Source of the DNA: Agromyces mediolanus | Lineage (GTDB): Bacteria > Actinomycetota > Actinomycetes > Actinomycetales > Microbacteriaceae | DNA: 40,757 nt | Direction of reading: 5' to 3' | Assembly: GCF_014648575.1 (NCBI RefSeq) | Contig: NZ_BMRJ01000002.1 | Coordinates: forward strand, 99,045-139,801 | In this document: positions 1-8,530 of the stretch, one piece after another | Layout: the number at the start of each line of letters is the position of its first letter | Numbering within the stretch: the stretch's first letter is position 1 | The notes under the pieces: model-generated | Told to the model about the DNA's origin: nothing | Seen by the model: the letters and a program-made list of their open reading frames with translations, nothing else | The model's database searches: none | Translations under genes and position numbers: made by a program

Positions 1-1527
1 CTCGGAGCCGAACTCCAGCGCCTCGACGAGGGGGCGCACGGCGCGCTCGAACTCGCGGTCGACGAAGTAGTCCTTCAGCCGGTCGCGCTGCAGCTCGTTG
101 CCGATCGCGGCCATGATCATCGACTGGTCGAGGCTCAGGTACCGCTCGGCGACCGTGCCGCTGCCGACCGCGACCGCGTCGTAGAAGCCGCCGGGGCCGT
201 AGGCGCCGAGCTCCTGCTCCAGGCCGGCCAGGTCGGCGAGCGTCTCGTCCTTCGCATAGGGCAGCGCGAGGAACGCCGCGTGCGGCGTGACCACCCCGTC
301 GCCGAAGTCCGGCTCGGGGTTCGTCGCCTCTCGGCATCCCTCGTAGCCGGCGTCGACGTTCGTGCGCTCGACGTCGCTCGCGTAGCCGTCGGCGCTGATG
401 CCGACCGCCTCGACGCCGTACTCGCGGTACTCGCCGAACGGATCCGAGCTGGGCGAGAAGCCCCAGTAGCCGTAGCCGGCCTCGTCCAGGCCGTGCTCGA
501 TCTGCGCGCGGACGGTCGCCTCGTGGTTCACCGCCCAGGAGTCCTCGCCCCAGTCGGCCTCGGGGATGAACAGATCGGGCATGAGCGCCTCGAACATGCT
601 GCCGCCCCAGGCCGGCACGAGCTTCATGCCGCGGTACTCGTACACGCCCTCGTAGACGGGCACGCCGAGGTACTCGCGCCACTCGCCGGTGGGCTTCTGC
701 TCCTGCCAGGCGTAGTCGCAGCCGCGCTCGGGCATGGTGCGGAACGTGCCGTAGTACGACTCCGCGGGGATCTGCCCGTTCGCGATGCCGAGGTACGTCG
801 CGATGCGCGCCTCGCTCACGGTCGTGTCGTACCAGTGGCACGTGTAGTACACCTCGGGGCCGTCGTCGCCGTAGTTGCCGGGCACCGAGCAGCCGGGCGG
901 CGGCTCGACCCAGAAGCCGCCGCGGTTGATGCCCGCCTCGGGGGTGGCCTCGAGGTCGTGGAACCAGCCGAAGTCCATGCTCGCGTAGAGCGCGTCGGCC
1001 TGCTTCGCGAGGCGCGGCTCGGCGGAGGCGACGACGCGCAGGGCGGCGGCGAGCCAGCCGTTGTCGACGGTGGACAGGAAGGGATGCACCGCGCTGCCGT
1101 CCGTGGGCCAGCTGGTGAGCTTCGAGCCGTCGACGGGGGAGTACCAGTTGTAGTACATGCCGCTCGGCTCGTGCCGTTCCATGGTGGCGAGGGTGTCGAG
1201 GGTGCGGGCCATCCGCTCGCGCGCCTCACTGCGGGAGACGAGCTTCAGGTCGCGCGCGACGACGGTGGACCAGAGCGAGCCGCCGATGTTCGTCGGGCTC
1301 GTGTAGCCGCTCGGCGTGCTCAGCGCGCCGTCGATGTGGTCGGCGACGAGCCCCGTGTCGTCGTCGGTCATCGCCGCCATCGACGTCCAGGTGTCGGCGG
1401 CGTAGCGCAGCAGCGTGTCGCGTTCGCCGCCGCCGCGGTCGCCCTGGCCGGCGTTCGCGGCGGTGGCGGGGGCGAGCAGCGCGAGCGCGAGCGCCCCGCC
1501 GAGCAGGGCGCGCAGTCTCGTTCGCAT
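1..1527 (-). CDS. Secreted glucoamylase-like / GH144-type glucanase (partial, C-terminus off window)
   Basis: This is an open frame of 509 codons running off the left edge without a stop, so the C-terminus is missing. The ATG at 1527 is preceded by AAGGAG. Residues 1-25 form a classic signal peptide (MRTRLR, an Ala/Leu core, cleavage near ANA-GQGD), so the enzyme should be exported. The mature part is rich in Trp, Tyr and acidic residues. It contains GGSLWSTVVARDL, GMYYNWY, WAVNHEA, GYGYWGFSPSSDP, GVEAVGISADGY, VVTPHAAFLALPYA and YGPGGFYDAV, the arrangement I associate with PF10091 (glycoamylase-like). That family includes GH144 endo-beta-1,2-glucanases. The family call is from memory of motifs; the beta-1,2 specificity is inference. 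It has its own operator-like dyad (1574-1597) and lies beside a TetR gene and a sugar importer, so it probably makes oligosaccharides for that importer. Confidence 0.8.
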   Translation of the reverse strand, partial: MRTRLRALLGGALALALLAPATAANAGQGDRGGGERDTLLRYAADTWTSMAAMTDDDTGLVADHIDGALSTPSGYTSPTNIGGSLWSTVVARDLKLVSRSEARERMARTLDTLATMERHEPSGMYYNWYSPVDGSKLTSWPTDGSAVHPFLSTVDNGWLAAALRVVASAEPRLAKQADALYASMDFGWFHDLEATPEAGINRGGFWVEPPPGCSVPGNYGDDGPEVYYTCHWYDTTVSEARIATYLGIANGQIPAESYYGTFRTMPERGCDYAWQEQKPTGEWREYLGVPVYEGVYEYRGMKLVPAWGGSMFEALMPDLFIPEADWGEDSWAVNHEATVRAQIEHGLDEAGYGYWGFSPSSDPFGEYREYGVEAVGISADGYASDVERTNVDAGYEGCREATNPEPDFGDGVVTPHAAFLALPYAKDETLADLAGLEQELGAYGPGGFYDAVAVGSGTVAERYLSLDQSMIMAAIGNELQRDRLKDYFVDREFERAVRPLVEALEFGSE

Positions 1528-1573
1528 GGGAACTCCTTCGTTCGTGCGGATGGGACGAAGGCAGCCTCTCGTT

Positions 1574-1597
1574 AAAACCGAACAAGTGCAAGGTATT
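1574..1597. promoter_or_regulatory. Candidate TetR operator, site 1 (glucanase promoter)
   Basis: This is an imperfect dyad AAAACC-N12-GGTATT in an AT-rich patch, 47 bp upstream of the glucanase start. It matches site 2 (2353-2376) at about 17 of 24 positions with the same spacing, which suggests control by the TetR protein encoded at 1660-2325. Binding is inferred. Confidence 0.55.
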
Positions 1598-1659
1598 TGA
1601 GACGGATGGATGGCTCGGGGTCGCTGCGAGCGCCGATGTGCCGGCGCGGTGACGTGCGC

Positions 1660-2325
1660 TCAGGCGGTGGGCGGGGCGAGCAGGTAGCCGCGCACGAACT
1701 CGTCGAAGAGCGCGGTCATGTCGACCGAGTCGTCGAGCAGCCACTGCTGCTGCAGGCCGTCCATCACGGCCGAGATGAGCCGGGCGGCGCTCGTGGGGTC
1801 GATGTCCGCGCGGATCAGTCCGTCGCGCTGCGCGTCGGCGAGCACCCGACTCGAGGAGGCCTCGGACTCGGCGTAGCGGCGGGCGAACTCCTCGTGCGCG
1901 GGATGCTCGCTGTCGGTCGCCTCGGCCGAGATGACCGTGTAGAGCGAGGTGAGCCCTCGGGTGGTCTGGTTGTAGGCGACGACCTTGCGCACCTGCTCGA
2001 GCAACGTCGACTCCGAGACGTCGCCCGCGGCCGCCTGCACGTGCGCGTCGCGCTGGCGGAGCACCTCGGTGAAGAGCTCCTCCTTGCCGGAGAAGTGGTG
2101 CATGAGGCCGGCGGGGGTGAGGTTCACGCGCTTGGCGATCTCGCGGAGCGAGCCGCTGTGGTAGCCGCTGCGGCCGAAGACGACGAGGGCGGCGTCGACG
2201 ATCTCCTGCCGCTTTGCCTGTCCCTTCGCGTAGCTGCCCCGCGCGCCGCGCGGGCGGGCGGGGGTGCCGGGATGCCCCGGGGTCGCGCCGGCGGCGGCTT
2301 CGCGCTGCACTTCGTCGTCCTGCAT
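1660..2325 (-). CDS. TetR/AcrR family transcriptional repressor (TetR1)
   Basis: This 221-residue protein has a charged N-terminal extension, then the TetR DNA-binding domain at about residues 35-85. Motifs there are GSYAKGQAKRQEI, a helix-turn-helix SLREIAKRVNLTPAGLMHHF, and SGKEELFTEVL. The rest is a helical ligand/dimer domain resembling TetR_C family regulators (ARLISAVMDGLQQQWLLDDSVDM). It is a clear paralogue of TetR2 (17914-18510), sharing RGSYAKG.AKR.EI, AGL.H.F..KEELF and DGLQ.QWL. It is divergent from the importer operon with a perfect-armed dyad (2353-2376) between them, and a related dyad lies in front of the adjacent glucanase. The likely role is a sugar-responsive local repressor that also controls itself; the ligand is unknown. 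Confidence 0.9.
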   Translation of the reverse strand: MQDDEVQREAAAGATPGHPGTPARPRGARGSYAKGQAKRQEIVDAALVVFGRSGYHSGSLREIAKRVNLTPAGLMHHFSGKEELFTEVLRQRDAHVQAAAGDVSESTLLEQVRKVVAYNQTTRGLTSLYTVISAEATDSEHPAHEEFARRYAESEASSSRVLADAQRDGLIRADIDPTSAARLISAVMDGLQQQWLLDDSVDMTALFDEFVRGYLLAPPTA

Positions 2326-2352
2326 GGAGCGAATCTATCGCACCTTCATGCG

Positions 2353-2376
2353 AAAACCTATCGGATGTAAGGTTTT
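2353..2376. promoter_or_regulatory. Candidate TetR operator, site 2 (TetR1/importer divergent promoter)
   Basis: The dyad AAAACC-N12-GGTTTT has perfect 7-bp arms (AAAACCT / AGGTTTT) within the 146-bp gap between the divergent TetR1 and binding-protein genes. It is placed to control both. It is the best-formed of four related sites in the window. Confidence 0.65.
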
Positions 2377-2471
2377 TGGGTTATGGTGGGCCGGTCGCGG
2401 CAGCACGCCCGACCGGATCCGGCGGAGCACACCCCCGTGCCGCGCGGACCACGACCGATGGAGGCCGAACG

Positions 2472-3770
2472 ATGAATCGATGGAGATCACACCGGGTGGC
2501 GCGCCGCGCCCTGCTCGCGGGCGCCGTCATGGCGGTCGGCGCGACCGTGCTCGCCGGCTGCGGACGCAGCGACGGCGCCGACGGCGGCGCCGAGAGCAAG
2601 GGCGCCATCGACGAGCAGCCCGCGAAGGGCACCGTCGAGATCTGGGCGATGGGCAACGAGGGCGAGGTCCTCGGCGAGCTCGCCGAGAAGTTCGAGGAGG
2701 AGAACCCCGACGTCACGATCGATGTCACCGCCGTGCCCTGGGAGAGCGCGCACGACCGCATCGCCACTGCCATCGCCGGCGGCGAGACCCCCGACATCTC
2801 GATGCTCGGCACGACCTGGGTCGGCGAGTTCGCCGCCACCGGCGCCTTCGAGCCCACGCCCGAGGGCCTCGTCGACGAGGACAGCTTCTTCGACGGCTCC
2901 TGGGACACCACCGTCGTCGACGGCACCGCCTACGGCGTGCCCTGGTACGTCGACACCCGCGTGCTCTACTACCGCACCGACCTCGCCGCGGCCGCCGGGG
3001 TCGAGGCGCCCACCACCTGGGACGAGTACCACGCCTTCGCGAAGGCCCTGCAGGAGCAGGGCGCCGCTTCGGGCGTCTCGCTGCCGCCCGGCGGATTCGA
3101 CTCCTGGCAGTACGTCGCACCGCTCGCCTGGCAGCAGGGCGGCGACATCCTCGCCGAGGACGGGGAGACCTTCACCCTCGACAGCCCGGAGTGGAAGGAG
3201 GCGTTCGAGTTCTACGCCAGCTTCTTCGAGGACGGCATCTCCGAGCCCGTGCGCCTCGAGGGCGGCGAGATCGAGCAGAAGTTCATCTCCGGCGAGGTCG
3301 GCTCCTTCTTCAGCGGGCCGTTCCACGTGAGCCTGCTCCTCGAGCAGGGCGGCGACGCGTTCGCCGAGCAGTTCGCCGTCGCGATGGTGCCCGGCGCCGA
3401 CAGCCGCACGAGCTTCACCGGCGGCGGCAACCTCGCCGTCTTCGACGACAGCGACAACCGGGATGCCGCGTGGAAGTTCGTGCGCTGGCTGAGCCAGCCC
3501 GAGACGCAGATCGCCTGGTACGACGTCTCCACCGACCTGCCGAGCGTCGAGGCCGCCTGGGACGACCCGACCTTCGCCGACGACCCCTACCTGAGCGTCT
3601 TCGGCGAGCAGCTCACCGACTCGAAGGCCCCGCCCGCGATCCCCACCTGGGCGCAGGTCTCGGCCGTCATCGACCAGGAGCTCGAGAAGGTCACCCGCGG
3701 CGAGACGAGCGTCGACGACGCGCTGAAGTCGGTGCAGCAGCAGGCCGAGTCCATCGGCACGGGGCAGTGA
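2472..3770 (+). CDS. ABC sugar transporter, substrate-binding lipoprotein (family 1)
   Basis: This 432-residue protein starts at an ATG with GGAGG seven bases upstream. Residues 1-30 are a twin-Arg-flanked lipoprotein signal with lipobox VLAGC (Cys30), so the protein is anchored outside the membrane. The body fits solute-binding family 1 (MalE/UgpB type): KGTVEIWAMGNEGEVLGELAEKFEEENPDV at the N-lobe, then YGVPWYVDTRVLYYRTDL, GEVGSFFSGPF and AAWKFVRWLSQPETQIAWY. The many Trp and Tyr residues suit sugar stacking. It is followed 7 bp later by two permease genes. The substrate is not readable from sequence; context (GH144-like glucanase and GH1) suggests a beta-gluco-oligosaccharide. Confidence 0.95.
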   Translation: MNRWRSHRVARRALLAGAVMAVGATVLAGCGRSDGADGGAESKGAIDEQPAKGTVEIWAMGNEGEVLGELAEKFEEENPDVTIDVTAVPWESAHDRIATAIAGGETPDISMLGTTWVGEFAATGAFEPTPEGLVDEDSFFDGSWDTTVVDGTAYGVPWYVDTRVLYYRTDLAAAAGVEAPTTWDEYHAFAKALQEQGAASGVSLPPGGFDSWQYVAPLAWQQGGDILAEDGETFTLDSPEWKEAFEFYASFFEDGISEPVRLEGGEIEQKFISGEVGSFFSGPFHVSLLLEQGGDAFAEQFAVAMVPGADSRTSFTGGGNLAVFDDSDNRDAAWKFVRWLSQPETQIAWYDVSTDLPSVEAAWDDPTFADDPYLSVFGEQLTDSKAPPAIPTWAQVSAVIDQELEKVTRGETSVDDALKSVQQQAESIGTGQ

Positions 3771-3777
3771 TCCGGTC

Positions 3778-4701
3778 GTGACCGCCCTGCCCACGCCGGC
3801 CCCGGCCCGCGCCCGTGCGGCGCGGCGCCGGAGCCGGCGCGCCACGCTCGTCGCCTGGGGCTTCGCCGCGCCGTTCGTCGTGCTCTTCCTCGTGTTCATG
3901 GCGGGCCCGATCGTGGCCTCGCTCGGGATGAGCTTCACCGACCTCACCACGCGCGACCTGCAGACCCCGTTCAACGTGAACCTCGTCGGCCTCGACAACT
4001 ATCTGCGCCTCTTCGAGGACCCGCGCTTCGTGCGCTCGCTGCTGAACACCGGCATCTTCGTGCTCGTCGGGGTGCCCGTGACGATGGCGCTCGCGCTCGC
4101 CGTGGCGCTCGCGCTGAACACCGGCATCGCGAAGTTCCGCACGGTGTTCCGGGTCGGCTATTACGCCCCGGTCGTCACGAGCATCGTCGCGATCGCGATC
4201 GTCTGGCGGTTCATCCTGCAGCCCGACGGCCTGCTGAACGCCTTCCTCGGCTGGTTCGGCATCGAAGGCCCGAACTGGCTGCAGTCCACGAGCTGGGCGC
4301 TGCCCTCGCTCATCATGATGGCGGTCTGGCGCAATATCGGCACGCTCATGGTGATCTTCCTGGCCGGCCTGCAGGGCGTGCCGAAGGAGCACCACGAGGC
4401 GGCCATGGTCGACGGCGCGAACGCCTGGCAGCGCTTCGGCTCGATCACGCTGCCGGCGCTCCGGCCGACCCTGCTGTTCGCCGCCGTCATCACCGGCATC
4501 GGCTTCCTGCAGTTCTTCGAGGAGCCCTTCGTGATGACCCGCGGCGGCCCGCTCGACTCGACCCTCTCGACCGCGATGTACACGTACCAGCAGTTCGGCT
4601 TCGGCAACTACTCCTACGCCTCGGCCGCGAGCTACGTGCTGTTCCTCGCGATCGTCGCGCTCTCGCTCATCCAGTTCCGCTTCCTCGGACGGAAGGACTG
4701 A
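3778..4701 (+). CDS. ABC sugar transporter permease, MalF/UgpA type
   Basis: This 307-residue membrane protein starts at GTG 3778, just after the binding-protein stop. A basic N-terminus (ARAARRRSRR) precedes the first of about six membrane helices (LVAWGFAAPFVVLFLVF). The EAA loop that docks the ATPase is present as EAAMVDGANAWQRFGSITLPALRP, and the GPL..STLSTAMYTYQQFG segment is typical of CUT1 inner permeases. It acts with the next gene as a heterodimer. No ATPase gene lies in this operon, so a shared MsmK/UgpC-like ATPase elsewhere is expected, as is common in actinomycetes. Confidence 0.95.
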   Translation: MTALPTPAPARARAARRRSRRATLVAWGFAAPFVVLFLVFMAGPIVASLGMSFTDLTTRDLQTPFNVNLVGLDNYLRLFEDPRFVRSLLNTGIFVLVGVPVTMALALAVALALNTGIAKFRTVFRVGYYAPVVTSIVAIAIVWRFILQPDGLLNAFLGWFGIEGPNWLQSTSWALPSLIMMAVWRNIGTLMVIFLAGLQGVPKEHHEAAMVDGANAWQRFGSITLPALRPTLLFAAVITGIGFLQFFEEPFVMTRGGPLDSTLSTAMYTYQQFGFGNYSYASAASYVLFLAIVALSLIQFRFLGRKD

Positions 4702-4702
4702 C

Positions 4703-5632
4703 ATGACCCAGCTCACCGACCCGCCCGCCGCGGCCGGCGCCGCGGCCGAGGCATCCGTCGTCCCGCCCGTCGGCGCCGCCGCGCCCCGCACGAGCGAGCG
4801 ACCGCCCCGGCGACGCCGCGGCCCGCGCCGCTGGTGGCTCTACCTCGTGCTCGCCGCAGGCCTCGTCGCGATGGTCATGCCGTTCGTCTGGATGATCCTC
4901 GGCTCGTTCAAGACGAACGCCGAGATCCGGCAGCACCCGACGAACTTCTGGCCGATCGATCCGACGCTCGACAACTACGCGCAGCTGTTCGGCCGGCTCG
5001 ACTTCGCGAACTACTTCGCGAACAGCCTGATCGTCGCGTTCTTCGTGACCGCGGGCAACATCGTGTTCTCGTCGATGGTGGGCTACGCGCTCGCGAAGCT
5101 CGAGTTCCGCGGCAAGCGGCTGCTCTTCGGCCTCGTGCTCGCGACCCTCATGGTGCCGGGCGTCGTGACCTTCGTGCCGCTGTTCGTGCTCACCGCGAAC
5201 CTCGGCCTCGTGAACTCGTACCCGGGGCTCATCCTGCCGTTCCTGATCACCCCGCTCGGGGTGTTCCTGATGCGCCAGTTCATGCTCTCCCTGCCCGACG
5301 AGCTGATCGAGGCGGCGCGCATCGACGGGGCGAGCGAGTGGCGCATCTTCCTGCGGGTGATCATGCCGCTCTGCGGGCCGGCGGTCGCGACGCTCACGAT
5401 CCTCACCTTCCTCGCCAGCTGGAACAACTTCCTCTGGCCGCTCGTCGTCGCCACGAGCGAGGACAAGTACACGCTGCCCGTGGCGCTCGCGCTCTACTCC
5501 GTCGGCCAGAACGCCGCGCAGTACGGCCTCATGATGGCCGGCGCCGTCGTGGTCGTCGTGCCCGTGCTCGCCGTCTTCGTGGTGCTGCAGCGCTACTTCG
5601 TGCAGGGCATCGCCCTCACCGGCATCAAGTGA
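4703..5632 (+). CDS. ABC sugar transporter permease, MalG/UgpE type
   Basis: This 309-residue membrane protein has its ATG one base after the upstream stop, with GGAAGGA inside the end of the previous gene. The first 40 residues are an Ala/Pro-rich then Arg-rich cytosolic segment (PPRRRRGPRRWW). About six helices follow. The EAA loop reads EAARIDGASEWRIFLRVIMPLCGP, and the C-terminus ends RYFVQGIALTGIK, the usual ending of MalG-type permeases. It completes the importer of the two preceding genes. Confidence 0.95.
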   Translation: MTQLTDPPAAAGAAAEASVVPPVGAAAPRTSERPPRRRRGPRRWWLYLVLAAGLVAMVMPFVWMILGSFKTNAEIRQHPTNFWPIDPTLDNYAQLFGRLDFANYFANSLIVAFFVTAGNIVFSSMVGYALAKLEFRGKRLLFGLVLATLMVPGVVTFVPLFVLTANLGLVNSYPGLILPFLITPLGVFLMRQFMLSLPDELIEAARIDGASEWRIFLRVIMPLCGPAVATLTILTFLASWNNFLWPLVVATSEDKYTLPVALALYSVGQNAAQYGLMMAGAVVVVVPVLAVFVVLQRYFVQGIALTGIK

Positions 5633-5681
5633 CCCCCGGTCGCCGACGGGGCATCCGGCGTGCGACCCCATCCGACCGATC

Positions 5682-5708
5682 CGACTCGACCGACTCGACC
5701 GACTGAGG
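5682..5708 (+). repeat. 9-bp tandem repeat before the GH1 gene
   Basis: The unit CGACTCGAC is repeated at 5682 and 5691, with a partial third unit from 5700 that runs into the GAGGAG ribosome site of the GH1 gene. It sits in the 89-bp gap after the permease and may be slippage-prone. Confidence 0.6.
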
Positions 5709-5721
5709 AGACCAGCACCGC

Positions 5722-6885
5722 ATGACAAACCCCGCCTTCCCCGACGGCTTCCTCTGGGGCGCCGCGACCGCGGCCCACCAGGTGGAGGGCAACAACGTGA
5801 ACTCCGACTGGTGGCAGCGCGAGCACGGGCACCTGCCCGGGCCGCCCGTGGCCGAGCCCTCGGGCGACGCCGCCGACAGCTTCCACCGCTACCCGGAGGA
5901 CATGGCGCTGCTCGCCGACGCCGGGCTGAACGCCTACCGCTTCAGCATCGAGTGGGCCAGGATCGAGCCCGAGCGTGGCTTCGTCTCGCGCGCCATGCTC
6001 GACCACTACCGGCGCATGGTCGACACCGCCCGCTCGCTCGGGCTCGAGCCCTCGGTGACGCTGCACCACTTCACGAACCCGATCTGGTTCGCGCGGGAGG
6101 GCGGCTGGCTGACGGATGCCTCGGTCGACCACTTCGCCCGCTTCGTCGAGGCGGCGCTGCCGATCCTCGACGACGTCGAGCACGTCTGCACGATCAACGA
6201 GCCGAACATGGTCTCGGTGCTCGCGGATCCCGCGGTCGGCTTCCCCTCGATCGGCCTGCCGCCGGGCGTGCCGGACGTGACCGAGCGGCTCATCGCGGCG
6301 CACCGGCGCGCGGTCGAGCTCGTGCGCGGCGCCGGCGCGAAGGCCGGCTGGACGATCGCGACGCAGGCCTACCAGCCAGAGCCCGGGGCGGAGCAGGTGG
6401 CCGCGGACTACGGCCGCTCGCGCGAGGACGTGTTCCTCGACGCCGCCGAAGGCGACGACTGGGTCGGCGTGCAGGCGTACACCCGCACCAAGATCGGGCC
6501 GGAGGGGCCCCTGCCGATCCCCGAGGGCGCGGAGCGCACCCTCACCGGCTGGGAGTACTACCCGCCCGCGGTGGGCGACGGCATCCGCAACGCCTGGGCG
6601 CGCAGCGGCGTGCCGGTCTACGTCACCGAGAACGGCATCGCGACCGCCGACGACGCGCGCCGCATCGGCTACACGCGGGGCGCCCTCGAGACGGTCGCCG
6701 GATGCCTCGCCGACGGCGTCGACGTGCGCGGCTACCTGCACTGGTCGGCCCTCGACAACTACGAGTGGGGCAGCTTCGCGCCCACCTTCGGCCTGATCGC
6801 CTGGGACCGCGAGACCTTCGAGCGCCGCCCCAAGCCGAGCCTCGCCTGGCTCGGCGAGGTCGCCCGCACCGGCCGCCTCGGCTGA
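5722..6885 (+). CDS. Glycoside hydrolase family 1 (beta-glucosidase-like)
   Basis: This 387-residue cytosolic enzyme has no signal peptide, and GAGGAG lies 11 bases before the ATG. The GH1 N-terminal signature FLWGAATAAHQVEG is at residues 8-23. The acid/base Glu is in TINEPN (E160) and the nucleophile in YVTENG (E303); HWSALDNYEWG near the C-terminus is the aglycone/glycone-site loop. Length is shorter than the usual 440-480 residues, so some loops are trimmed, though both catalytic Glu are present. It is downstream of the importer in the same direction and probably cleaves imported beta-glucosides or short beta-gluco-oligosaccharides. 6-phospho-glycosidase activity is less likely because no PTS genes are near. 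Confidence 0.93.
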   Translation: MTNPAFPDGFLWGAATAAHQVEGNNVNSDWWQREHGHLPGPPVAEPSGDAADSFHRYPEDMALLADAGLNAYRFSIEWARIEPERGFVSRAMLDHYRRMVDTARSLGLEPSVTLHHFTNPIWFAREGGWLTDASVDHFARFVEAALPILDDVEHVCTINEPNMVSVLADPAVGFPSIGLPPGVPDVTERLIAAHRRAVELVRGAGAKAGWTIATQAYQPEPGAEQVAADYGRSREDVFLDAAEGDDWVGVQAYTRTKIGPEGPLPIPEGAERTLTGWEYYPPAVGDGIRNAWARSGVPVYVTENGIATADDARRIGYTRGALETVAGCLADGVDVRGYLHWSALDNYEWGSFAPTFGLIAWDRETFERRPKPSLAWLGEVARTGRLG

Positions 6886-6916
6886 CGCGACGGCGCGCCC
6901 GCGAACACCCCGCTCT

Positions 6917-6952
6917 CGACTTGCCCGGCTTTCATGAGAGTCGGGCAAGTCG
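6917..6952. repeat. Dispersed palindrome, copy A
   Basis: A 36-nt inverted repeat with 18-nt arms around the centre TTTCA/TGAGA, 31 bp after the GH1 stop. Two substitutions relative to the perfect copies leave G-T pairs rather than breaking the stem. It forms a tandem pair with copy B, centres 48 bp apart. Confidence 0.9.
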
Positions 6953-6968
6953 GAATCCACCCCCAGGG

Positions 6969-6996
6969 TTGCCCGACTTTCATGAAAGTCGGGCAA
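6969..6996. repeat. Dispersed palindrome, copy B
   Basis: A perfect 28-nt palindrome, half-site TTGCCCGACTTTCA, with no loop bases. It lies 32 bp before the start of the POT transporter gene. The downstream arm continues into AAGTCGG as in other copies, but the upstream flank is not symmetric here. Confidence 0.9.
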
Positions 6997-7028
6997 GTCG
7001 GAAATCGGGGCGGGGTAGGGTGAACGGC

Positions 7029-8501
7029 ATGGGGGATCAGCGCGCGACGAGCGAGCCCGACGCCCGGAACGACCACGGCTTCTTCGGGCAGCCGCGCGCG
7101 CTCGCGAACGTCTTCGGCGTCGAGATGTGGGAGCGGTTCAGCTTCTACGGCATGCAGGGCATCCTGCTCATCTACCTCTACTATTCGGTCGCCGACGGCG
7201 GCCTCGGCATGCCCGAGGCCGCCGCGGCGGGCATCGTCGGCGCCTACGGCGGCGGGGTCTACCTCTCGACGATCCTCGGCGCCTGGATCGCCGACCGCCT
7301 GCTCGGCAGCGAGCGGGTGCTGTTCTTCAGCGCCATCGTCATCATGGCCGGCCACCTCGCGCTCGCCCTGCTCCCGGGCTTCCTCGGCGTGGGCGTCGGG
7401 CTCGTGCTCGTCGCCTTCGGCTCCGGCGGCCTGAAGGCGAACGCCACGAGCGTCGTCGGCACCCTCTACGCCCCGGACGACGTGCGCCGCGACGCCGGCT
7501 TCTCGCTCTTCTACCTCGGCATCAACCTCGGCGGCTTCCTCGGCCCGATCCTCACCGGGCTACTGCAGTCGACCCTCGGCTTCCACTGGGGCTTCGGGCT
7601 CGCCGCGCTCGGCATGGCGATCGGGCTCGTGCAGTACTCCTTCGGCCGCAAGCGGCTGCCGGCCGAGGCATCCGTCGTGCCGAACCCGCTGCCCCGCGGA
7701 CGCATCGGCCTCGCGATCGGCGTCGGCGTCGCCGGCGTCGTCGTCATCGCGGTGCTCGTGGCGACCGGGCTCATCACCGCGGAGAACCTCGTCGTCTGGG
7801 TGATCGGTGCGACGATCGTCGCCGCGATCGCGTACTTCGCGGTCATCCTGTCGAGCCGCCGCATCACCGCGGTGGAGCGCAGCCGGGTCGTCGGCTTCAT
7901 CCCGCTGTTCGTCGCGAGCGTCGCGTTCTGGTCGCTGTACCAGCAGCAGTTCACCGTGCTCACGATCTACAGCGACAAGCAGCTCGACCGCGACGTCTTC
8001 GGCTGGGAGATGCCGGTGTCGTGGGTGCAGTCGATCAACCCGATCTTCATCATCATCCTCTCGGGCGTCTTCGCCGCGATCTGGACGAAGCTCGGCGCCC
8101 GGCAGCCCTCGACGCCCGTGAAGTTCGCGCTCGGCACGGCGATCATGGGCGTCGCGTTCCTGCTGTTCATCCCCTTCGCGGGCGGCGGCCCGAACTCGAC
8201 CCCGCTGCTCGCGATCGTCGGCATCCTGTTCGTGTTCACCGTCGCGGAGCTGCTGCTCTCGCCGGTCGGGCTGTCGGTCACGACGAAGCTCGCACCCGAG
8301 GTGTTCCACACCCAGATGGTGGCGCTGTTCTTCCTCTCGGTCGCGCTCGGCACGGCCATCTCGGGCCGGCTCGCGGAGTTCTACTCCGCCGCGACGGAGG
8401 TCGCCTACTTCGGCGTGCTGGGCGGCATCGCGATCGTGCTCGGCCTCGCGCTCGCGCTCGGCAGCCGGGGCGTGCTGCGGCTCATGCGCGGCGTGCGCTG
8501 A
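7029..8501 (+). CDS. POT/PTR family proton-coupled oligopeptide transporter
   Basis: This 490-residue integral membrane protein has about 14 hydrophobic helices. The family hallmarks are near the N-terminus: EMWERFSFYGMQ (the ExxERFxYYG proton-coupling motif) and later FYLGINLGGFLGPI (the PTR2 signature). ATG 7029 is chosen because AGGGTGA lies about 6 bases before it; an in-frame GTG at 7020 is an alternative. The family imports di- and tripeptides with protons. It is probably its own transcript, separated from GH1 by two palindromes, with no visible link to the sugar genes. Confidence 0.93.
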   Translation: MGDQRATSEPDARNDHGFFGQPRALANVFGVEMWERFSFYGMQGILLIYLYYSVADGGLGMPEAAAAGIVGAYGGGVYLSTILGAWIADRLLGSERVLFFSAIVIMAGHLALALLPGFLGVGVGLVLVAFGSGGLKANATSVVGTLYAPDDVRRDAGFSLFYLGINLGGFLGPILTGLLQSTLGFHWGFGLAALGMAIGLVQYSFGRKRLPAEASVVPNPLPRGRIGLAIGVGVAGVVVIAVLVATGLITAENLVVWVIGATIVAAIAYFAVILSSRRITAVERSRVVGFIPLFVASVAFWSLYQQQFTVLTIYSDKQLDRDVFGWEMPVSWVQSINPIFIIILSGVFAAIWTKLGARQPSTPVKFALGTAIMGVAFLLFIPFAGGGPNSTPLLAIVGILFVFTVAELLLSPVGLSVTTKLAPEVFHTQMVALFFLSVALGTAISGRLAEFYSAATEVAYFGVLGGIAIVLGLALALGSRGVLRLMRGVR

Positions 8502-8530
8502 GCGGCCACCGAGCGGTTACGATTCGAGGG

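Noticed and set aside
280..1575. 431-codon open frame on the plus strand opposite the glucanase
   Set aside because: It is Val/Arg/Gly-rich with no family motifs, and is the antisense of a gene with a signal peptide, ribosome site and recognisable motifs; GC-rich DNA makes long antisense frames common.
2487..3998. 503-codon minus-strand frame across the binding-protein gene
   Set aside because: It covers a clear lipoprotein and permease start on the other strand and shows no domain of its own.
6917..6996. Short CRISPR-like array from palindrome copies A and B
   Set aside because: Only two copies with a spacer of about 16 bp, other copies tens of kilobases away, and no cas genes.
6917..7010. 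Recurrent peptide PDFHESRASR read from several frames, as if a small repeated protein
   Set aside because: It is simply the translation of the dispersed palindrome at four unrelated gene ends, with no start, ribosome site or consistent frame.
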